From the IMG/VR virus record IMGVR_UViG_3300025889_000458, positions 1 through 34,338 of that record: 34,338 nucleotides of DNA, one strand, 5' to 3'. This DNA comes from a virus. The position numbers and the translations under genes are program-made. Each line of letters opens with the position of its first letter. The first letter of the stretch is position 1. Shown in pieces: positions 29,441 to 34,338 of the stretch. Under the pieces are notes generated by a model, which did not search any database, had not been told where the DNA came from, and saw nothing but the letters and a program-made list of their open reading frames with translations.

Positions 29441-30979
29441 CTATTGCTGTGCTGGCTCCATGCCCTGCTGGGCCGCCATCTGCGCCATCTGGGCAGCTTG
29501 CTCCATCATCTGCATCCGCTCTTCCGGCGTAGTCCTGAGATTTGCTGGGATGCCTAGCTTGTCGGCAATGTAGTCAGCAATCCCACCAGTGCGAACCGCC
29601 ATCTGGCCTTCTGGCCCAAGCGACGATGCAATCTGCACCCATTGCGTAATTTTCTCGATGTCGCCCATGTTCTGCGCTTGAGCAATCGGGCTAACAGGTA
29701 TGACCTTTACTTCCAGACCGTTTACACGCAACGGCATTTCAATCAAGCCTTGGTCGTCCATGACGTACATGACACGCGCAATTAGCGGCACCATGGTTTC
29801 AGTAATCAGACGGCCAAAGGCACTTCCAAGGTTCTGCGACAGTTCACGCATACGCTCCGCAATTTCTGTGGCAGAGCGCGCGCTCATATTGTCGGGCGGC
29901 AGCGTGTCGTCCAACAAAATCTTCTTAACATTCATTCGCAAATCGTTAATCACAATTTGCGAAACATTAAAGTCGCCAGAGCGTGGCAGCATTTTCAGGC
30001 TGTCGCCCTGCGGGCCGCCGTTTCTTGCCACGGGGATAATTGCACCGGGCACAATCCGAATGGTCTGCGGGTTTAGGACGCCATCATCGGCAGCCGTGTA
30101 AACACCGGCAATGCTGAGTGATGCATTCTTGAGAAGAAGCTCAAGTGTTTTGTTGAGCGTCTTAATGTCAGGGATGGCCGTGACGAGGGGACCGCGACCG
30201 TAAACCTCCCCCGCCACCTTCATGTAGCGCGCGACGATCCACGGAGAAGATCGCATTGTCCGATGCACAATCTTCTCTTTCCCGTCAGGCCAAATTACAC
30301 AGTAATGATACTCACCTCGACTCGCGTCTAAGATTGTTGATTCGATAAGTTCAATTTCTTCAGTCGGTTTTTCCTCGATTGCGCGAGCAAGGCGAGGCGA
30401 GATTTCCGCATCAAGCCAATGCTGCGTAATGGCCTCTGCCTTCAAGCGCATCCGGCGATACACATTGTCCACCTTGCCGTGCGCGCCTTCCTCAATAGCG
30501 ACAAGATACTGCGGCACAGACGTAAACCTGATTGGCGTTGCCTCATCACCAGGCTGCACAAGCATGACCGCCGTGCCAACAGCAAGGTCCATAAGGAACT
30601 CGCCCATCGCCAAGTCAAAGTTGCTTTGGCGAAGCACGCTGAACATCTTGTCTGAGTAAGTGTCTAGGACGGCCTGAACCTCAATATGCCGGTCCATCGG
30701 GATGTCTGGACCCGGCTCCAACCGGCACCAGCGACCATAAGGCGGGAATAGGCCAGACTGAATGCGGTTCGCAAACCTTTGAGTGGCGTTGATCGCTGTG
30801 CTGTCGAAGACGCGGGCCATCTTGTTCTGGCCCGGAGCGCCGCCACCTTCGTAATAGCCGTCATACAGGTTGCGTTGTGGCAGCGCATACTCGTAGCAAT
30901 CCTCGTAAATCTGACGCCAGTTATCCTTGCGGCGCTGGGCTGCGGCGTGTCTCTTCAGGATTTCTTCGACGCTATACAT
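29441..30979 (-). CDS. Portal / head-to-tail connector protein
   Basis: The 512-aa protein fits the Head-tail_con family (PF12236): WRQIYEDCYEYALPQRNLYDG, then VFDSTAINATQRFANRIQSGLFPPYGRWCRLEPG, and a late SATEIAERMRELSQNLGSAFGRLITE helix. It forms the dodecameric ring that docks the terminase and later the tail. The Gln/Met-rich end (MEQAAQMAQMAAQQGMEPAQQ) is typical of podovirus portals. Length fits the family. Confidence 0.93.
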   Translation of the reverse strand: MYSVEEILKRHAAAQRRKDNWRQIYEDCYEYALPQRNLYDGYYEGGGAPGQNKMARVFDSTAINATQRFANRIQSGLFPPYGRWCRLEPGPDIPMDRHIEVQAVLDTYSDKMFSVLRQSNFDLAMGEFLMDLAVGTAVMLVQPGDEATPIRFTSVPQYLVAIEEGAHGKVDNVYRRMRLKAEAITQHWLDAEISPRLARAIEEKPTEEIELIESTILDASRGEYHYCVIWPDGKEKIVHRTMRSSPWIVARYMKVAGEVYGRGPLVTAIPDIKTLNKTLELLLKNASLSIAGVYTAADDGVLNPQTIRIVPGAIIPVARNGGPQGDSLKMLPRSGDFNVSQIVINDLRMNVKKILLDDTLPPDNMSARSATEIAERMRELSQNLGSAFGRLITETMVPLIARVMYVMDDQGLIEMPLRVNGLEVKVIPVSPIAQAQNMGDIEKITQWVQIASSLGPEGQMAVRTGGIADYIADKLGIPANLRTTPEERMQMMEQAAQMAQMAAQQGMEPAQQ

Positions 30980-30981
30980 GG

Positions 30982-31263
30982 CTATGACTTCTTGTGTCTC
31001 GCCGCAAAATTACGAGCGGCCTGTTTGCTCCCAAAACCCCACGCCCTCAAAGCTAGGCCAAGTCGCGTGGGTTCGCCCTTCTCGTTCTTCTCTGGCCCAT
31101 CCATGCCGCCAAACCTTGCGGCGAAGGAAACTCTGCGCGGATTGGTTCCGGTCTTAACCGGAGACTTTAGATTGCCACCCTCTTTGCGCTCAAAGTAACG
31201 CCGACCTTTTTCGTTCAGCCCACCTTCAGGGTTTTGATAAATCTTCTTAACCACGAGCGGCAC
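30982..31263 (-). CDS. DUF6321-type basic protein
   Basis: The 93-aa sequence contains GLNEKGRRYFERKEGGNLKSPV, then RRVSFAARFGGMDGPEKNEKGEPTRLGLALRAW, the pattern I recall for DUF6321, a phage family of unknown role. The GTG at 31263 lies 17 bases inside the end of the previous gene; GTG 31254 is possible. It is rich in Lys, Arg and Gly and sits just upstream of the portal gene, so DNA or head contact is possible. Confidence 0.7.
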   Translation of the reverse strand: MPLVVKKIYQNPEGGLNEKGRRYFERKEGGNLKSPVKTGTNPRRVSFAARFGGMDGPEKNEKGEPTRLGLALRAWGFGSKQAARNFAARHKKS

Positions 31264-31408
31264 GCATGTTGTCGATCAGATTAGGGTATGGACGACCAGC
31301 CTTACGCGCCGCACGCATTGCGGATCGCTTTTGTGCGGACGACAAAGACTGGGGCTTGCCCGCAGACTTGGGCCGTGGCTTGTCCCAGACTTGCTTCTTG
31401 TCCTTCAT
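31247..31408 (-). CDS. 53-aa basic protein (GRPYPNLIDNMRAARG end)
   Basis: ATG 31408 starts a Lys/Arg-rich product (MKDKKQVWDKPRPKSAGKPQ) that ends with GRPYPNLIDNMRAARG. The Ala-Gly-Arg-Pro-Tyr-Pro-Asn-Asn-Met pattern is one I recall from small podophage genes near the portal. It overlaps the DUF6321 gene by 17 bases and starts two bases after the Pro-rich gene's stop. Function unknown. Confidence 0.7.
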   Translation of the reverse strand: MKDKKQVWDKPRPKSAGKPQSLSSAQKRSAMRAARKAGRPYPNLIDNMRAARG

Positions 31409-31410
31409 CG

Positions 31411-31791
31411 CTAACCCATCAACGGACGGACCTTAGTCCGCGCCCTAATCCTTGCAGCACGTTCGCGCTCCGCACGGCTGCCGTATTTAAGCTCTCTGGC
31501 ACGCGCCGATACGGCAGCGCCCGGTGGCTCAGGCGGCGGCGGCGGCGGAAGCGATGGCGACACCATATCCATCACGGGGTCGAGGAATGGCGGCGAAACA
31601 ATCGAGCCTGAGATTGGCGGCTCTACAGGCGGTGGCGTACGTCCGGTAAGTACAGCGGCGGCTCTTTCCTGCGGGCTAATAACAGACTCTACAGGCGGCT
31701 GTGCGGGTGGCGTACGTCCGGTAAGCGAAGCGGCGGCTCTTTCCTGCGGGCTAATAGAAGACGGAACGGATACGCTGGGTGCGCCAGCCAT
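31411..31791 (-). CDS. Proline-rich protein with duplicated 17-residue motif
   Basis: The 126-aa product holds two near-identical units, ISPQERAAASLTGRTPP (13-29) and ISPQERAAAVLTGRTPP (38-54), followed by a poly-Pro stretch (SLPPPPPPEPP) and a basic helical end (YGSRAERERAARIRARTK). It looks largely disordered, like a linker or scaffold-bound virion peptide. The ATG overlaps the next gene's stop in TAATG. Unrecognised. Confidence 0.65.
   Translation of the reverse strand: MAGAPSVSVPSSISPQERAAASLTGRTPPAQPPVESVISPQERAAAVLTGRTPPPVEPPISGSIVSPPFLDPVMDMVSPSLPPPPPPEPPGAAVSARARELKYGSRAERERAARIRARTKVRPLMG
31621..31758. repeat. Imperfect tandem duplication in the Pro-rich gene
   Basis: Two units of about 66 and 72 bases, from CTCTACAGGCGG to GCGGGCTAATA, share long identical runs, including GCGTACGTCCGGTAAG. 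They encode the duplicated ISPQERAAA-LTGRTPP motif, so the duplication is recent enough to see in DNA. Confidence 0.8.
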
Positions 31792-32021
31792 TAACCCGGC
31801 CCCAAAGTTGAGGTAACGCCCAGTTCTGCGTTTTCACGCTCTTGCGAAAGCAGGGAACGGGTGCCGCCATACCGCATCGCGCGGCGACGGGAAGCGGTCT
31901 GCGCCTGAAGGCGGCGTTCTTCCTCTGCCGCCCGCTCTTCAGCGCGGCGCTGCGCCTCGGTAGTTTCAGGCGCAATCTGTGCCGGGGTCGGAGCCTTTGG
32001 CTTGCTTAGGATGCCACCCAT
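31791..32021 (-). CDS. Small charged helical virion-region protein
   Basis: I chose ATG 32021 (MGGILSKPKAPTP); the frame continues to 32123 but only as overlap with the gp13-like gene. The 76-aa product has a long Glu/Arg helix (EAQRRAEERAAEEERRLQAQ) and ends SRRRAMRYGGTRSLLSQERENAELGV. Similar MGG--S-P start and R-SLL end patterns occur in small podovirus genes near the portal. It overlaps the gp13-like gene by 56 bases. Confidence 0.65.
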   Translation of the reverse strand: MGGILSKPKAPTPAQIAPETTEAQRRAEERAAEEERRLQAQTASRRRAMRYGGTRSLLSQERENAELGVTSTLGPG

Positions 32022-32487
32022 CTGTGATCCTCGCGTACATGTAGTAATCGGCACCATCAGGCCCAAACGACTTGAGTGTACCTTCGCGCACAAAATGTAA
32101 TACTTCGGCCCACCTAATAGCAAGCGTGTTGCGACTATCGACTACTATCTGCAATCTAAATAGACGCATCTGGTCTACTATCGTATCGAAGTAACGCATC
32201 GCTCCGCGCGTTAGCGACACAGGAGCAATACTTACGATATCGCTGGTTAGTAACCACGCCTCGGCCACCCCACCCCAGACGGGGACAACGCCCCAGCAAC
32301 AGGCAACTTTGCCGCGATAAAGGGCGCTATAGCAATGCGGGTATTGGCTATACTGTTGCAATCTCTGCTTGTAGTCAGGCAGGCATCTAAAGTAATTACG
32401 CTCAAACCAGCGCAAATCCATCATAGCCACATGCCCCCAATGGAAGGGCACGACCGTCACCCCGGAATTAGCGGTAATTGGGATCAT
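31966..32487 (-). CDS. T7 gp13-like protein with GNAT-type fold
   Basis: The 173-aa protein follows the acetyltransferase-like pattern of the T7 gp13 family (DUF2833/Phage_T7_Gp13): YSALYRGKVACCWGVVPVWGGVAEAWLLTSD, then RYFDTIVDQMRLFRLQIVVDSRNTLAIRWAEVLHF. T7 gp13 is needed for correct internal-core assembly but is not an established enzyme. Here the gene is far from gp14-16-like genes and next to the large terminase. The ribosome site before ATG 32487 is weak, and the Met pair at residues 21-22 is an alternative start. Confidence 0.7.
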   Translation of the reverse strand: MIPITANSGVTVVPFHWGHVAMMDLRWFERNYFRCLPDYKQRLQQYSQYPHCYSALYRGKVACCWGVVPVWGGVAEAWLLTSDIVSIAPVSLTRGAMRYFDTIVDQMRLFRLQIVVDSRNTLAIRWAEVLHFVREGTLKSFGPDGADYYMYARITDGWHPKQAKGSDPGTDCA

Positions 32488-32495
32488 TGCAGAGC

Positions 32496-32555
32496 CTATA
32501 GGGGTTGTACCCCGTGCGTGAAAGGTGGTATTTTTGGGGGTCTAAGCTCTTCCAC
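32496..32555 (-). CDS. 19-aa Pro-rich peptide with strong ribosome site
   Basis: A GTG at 32555 follows AGGAGGG by about six bases. The product is MEELRPPKIPPFTHGVQPL. It ends eight bases before the gp13-like gene and lies directly after the terminator-like hairpin past the large terminase. The strength of the ribosome site makes translation likely; the product may be a real micro-protein or a ribosome-loading leader for the gp13-like gene. Confidence 0.5.
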   Translation of the reverse strand: MEELRPPKIPPFTHGVQPL

Positions 32556-32572
32556 TTGGACCCTCCTGTAGT

Positions 32573-32609
32573 AACGGGGCGCTTCCCTTCCTGAGCGCCC
32601 CGTTTTTTT
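32573..32609 (+). terminator. Strong terminator hairpin oriented rightward
   Basis: AACGGGGCGCT pairs over 11 bases with AGCGCCCCGTT around a ten-base loop, followed on the + strand by seven T. All genes here run leftward; read that way, the stem is preceded by A run and followed by ACTACAGG, a poor terminator. It would stop rightward (antisense) transcription entering the large terminase gene. Confidence 0.7.
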
Positions 32610-34176
32610 ATGCAAAAATGTCGAAATCCGTGCTGGCCCGAAGTTGCTTAAACAGAGGCTTTCCGTTGGGATTGCGGGTCAAGGCTCGGTGTTCCCCGCC
32701 CCCGAGCATCAGGTATCCGTATGCGTCCCCAACGTGGGAATGCTCGTTCTTGCTTGGCATGTCTCGGAACCGCTCCTGCCCGCCGCCCATGGCGACACGC
32801 TTAAAGTGATAACCGCCGCTCAGAGACTTTCTGATCCGGGCGCAATCCTTGGACACCAGCAATCCCGGCCTCCCGTCGATAAGCCGGTTCATCGGCATCG
32901 CCCCAGCCTCACGGCGCACCATGAAGTCGTTGCTTTGAGTAGGCCGCGCGTTAAAGCCATGCGTCCGCAAGTGGTCGAATGCCGTGACCTCAAAGATTTC
33001 GTCGCGCTTGCCACCAGCCGGATCGCCCCAGATAAAGATATCGTTGCGTTTAAATTGATCGACAAACTTTGTCTCTATGTCGGACTTGAGGTTCAGCGCA
33101 AACCTCTCAAGACCCATGTCGAAGGCGACAAGCTCATGCACGATATGCCAGCGGCCATTTGCCATGCGCTGCCCGAACACCGCTGCCGGGGTCAGACCAA
33201 AGTCCAAGCCAATGTGTAGCGGGCGCTCCTTCTCAATCTCAATGTCAGCCGCCATAAGGCTGTCGCTGTATTCATGCCATACAGGCTTGCCGTCCTGCAC
33301 ATAGACATACTTCGCCCCGGCGTAGCAGTTGATCCAGTCAATCGTCTTACCGGCTAACTGCTGTTCGTAATACCCAACCGGCAAGTTGTTGACGTTCTCC
33401 GCGTCAGGGTTCATGCGCCAGAAATTGTTGGCCGCAAAGATTGCGCCTTCATGCTCCTTGGTCGCGTCCAACACGCCACCCGGCTGCTTGTAGAACTTCC
33501 ACGGGTAGCGACCCCTAATCGGGTTCTTCTCAGCCAACCCATGCCACCAGTGGTCCGAATCCATAGGGTTCGTAGACATCCACACGCCGCGCCACGGGCA
33601 ACCGCCATGCTGCTTTGTGGGATAGCGGCCCACGCGGGAAGTCAGGCCGTCAACAACAGCCTTCGGCAACTCCCGCGCCTCATCGACAAAGCCACCCGTC
33701 AGTTCCAGAGAAAGCAGCTTCCGAACATCCCGTGGCTGGTCAAGCGCCAGAAAGATAACCTCGCAGTCCACACCGGGCGTTTCTCCGCGCGGGGGCAGCT
33801 TGATATGGTGGGTAATCGGCGGCGACCAACGCATCGAACCCCAGACATTCTCGGGAAATATCTCCTGCCAAGTCTTGAGCGTCGTGGTCCGCAATTCCGG
33901 GTAACTGTTACGAATTACTGCAAATCGTGAATAGCGCACATTGTCAATCGGAGAGGGCGGCTGTTTGACGGCCCGCAGCATGACTTCAGCTAGGCAGGCA
34001 TACGTCTTGCCTGATCCAACCGGCCCCATCAGACCGCGCACAAAGCTGTCGTCGTTCAGAAAGCGCCAGACTGTCGGGCTTTCACTAAAGTCAAGATTCA
34101 GACCTGTCAGCGCCGACGCATCCCGCGTCCTGCGCCTTCTGGGACTGCGGTCCTTGGCTCGCTCCGATCTAGCCAC
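32608..34176 (-). CDS. terL: Terminase large subunit
   Basis: The 522-aa protein is the packaging motor. ATPase: Walker A GPVGSGKT (51-58), Walker B GGFVDEA (161-167) and coupling motif STN (201-203). Nuclease: HIGLDFGLT (Asp325), IWGDPAG (Asp385) and HVGDAYGY (Asp484), the RNase-H-like acidic triad. The first 20 residues are basic (RSPRRRRTRD). The start is GTG 34176, sharing one base with the zinc-ribbon stop. It is followed by a rightward-facing terminator and the gp13-like gene. Confidence 0.94.
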   Translation of the reverse strand: MARSERAKDRSPRRRRTRDASALTGLNLDFSESPTVWRFLNDDSFVRGLMGPVGSGKTYACLAEVMLRAVKQPPSPIDNVRYSRFAVIRNSYPELRTTTLKTWQEIFPENVWGSMRWSPPITHHIKLPPRGETPGVDCEVIFLALDQPRDVRKLLSLELTGGFVDEARELPKAVVDGLTSRVGRYPTKQHGGCPWRGVWMSTNPMDSDHWWHGLAEKNPIRGRYPWKFYKQPGGVLDATKEHEGAIFAANNFWRMNPDAENVNNLPVGYYEQQLAGKTIDWINCYAGAKYVYVQDGKPVWHEYSDSLMAADIEIEKERPLHIGLDFGLTPAAVFGQRMANGRWHIVHELVAFDMGLERFALNLKSDIETKFVDQFKRNDIFIWGDPAGGKRDEIFEVTAFDHLRTHGFNARPTQSNDFMVRREAGAMPMNRLIDGRPGLLVSKDCARIRKSLSGGYHFKRVAMGGGQERFRDMPSKNEHSHVGDAYGYLMLGGGEHRALTRNPNGKPLFKQLRASTDFDIFA

Positions 34177-34338
34177 TAGGCAACGTCATCCGGCGTTCTA
34201 ACCGTAGCGATTGCCTCGCCACAAGAGCCACAGACGACATCCACGCTATATTCGTACAGTCGTCCGCGCGTCTGCTGGCCACAAAAATCACAGGTAACGT
34301 GATTGTCGTAGTACCTGATAAAACGCGGGTTGCCGCCC
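34176..34338 (-). CDS. Small zinc-ribbon protein, C-terminal part (gene crosses contig junction)
   Basis: This is the remainder of the gene starting at 167. Bases 34195-34338 duplicate the left end; the unique part 34176-34194 supplies the last codons (TPDDVA, stop). Both cysteine pairs can be read in this copy. See the entry at 1-167 for function. Confidence 0.75.
   Translation of the reverse strand, partial: GGNPRFIRYYDNHVTCDFCGQQTRGRLYEYSVDVVCGSCGEAIATVRTPDDVA
34195..34338. repeat. Right copy of 144-bp terminal direct repeat
   Basis: Matches bases 1-144 except T at 34212 for C at 18. See the left copy. Confidence 0.9.

Noticed and set aside
32644-33219. 191-aa rightward frame inside the large terminase
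   Set aside because: Antisense to nuclease motifs Asp325, Asp385 and Asp484; no ribosome site.

Overview
The window is essentially one complete genome of a short-tailed (podovirus) bacteriophage. The last 144 bases repeat the first 144 with one mismatch, so the unique sequence is about 34,194 bp and closes into a circle; one small gene crosses the junction. The virion genes are of T7 type: large terminase, Head-tail_con portal, scaffold, capsid, tail tubular proteins A and B, gp14/15/16-position internal proteins, and a fibre with a T7-type N-terminus. There is no phage RNA polymerase, no DNA polymerase, no integrase and no tRNA gene. The Holin_3TMs-type holin, the DUF6378 and Bbp19-like proteins and the fairly GC-rich codon use fit a proteobacterial host, most likely an alphaproteobacterium. 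That host call is inference from remembered family distributions.

Layout. Four transcription blocks alternate. (1) Leftward from 2965, across the contig junction and on to 10517, about 26.6 kb: an SSB-tail protein, a winged-helix replication-type protein, small zinc-binding proteins, DUF6378, small terminase, a zinc ribbon, large terminase, the gp13-like protein, small accessory genes, portal, Bbp19-like, scaffold, capsid, tail tubes, internal (ejection) proteins, two fibres each followed by a tail-assembly-chaperone-like gene, lysis genes and three small trailing genes. (2) Rightward 3333-5699: a 22-aa hydrophobic peptide, a SprT-like metalloprotease, four unknown proteins and a 30-aa membrane peptide. 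(3) Leftward 8873-5696: a ribbon-helix-helix protein, a PD-(D/E)XK nuclease, a candidate ssDNA-binding protein and a Toprim plus RepA-type primase-helicase. (4) Rightward 8972-10513: a 28-aa peptide, a YqaJ/lambda-exonuclease-like nuclease and a possible DNA-binding protein. The blocks diverge at about 2966-3332 and 8874-8971. They converge at 5696-5699 (stop codons overlapping) and 10514-10516 (three bases apart).

How it may work. Without its own polymerases the phage must rely on host RNA and DNA polymerases, reached through its primase-helicase, a putative initiator and perhaps two proteins with SSB-like acidic tails. The 367-bp divergent gap 2966-3332 holds seven copies of TGCGTAC, a 20-bp perfect repeat pair and a 31-bp near-perfect palindrome. 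It is the best candidate for the replication origin and master switch. Genes are packed with ATGA, TAATG and TGATG junctions, so translational coupling appears to be the rule.
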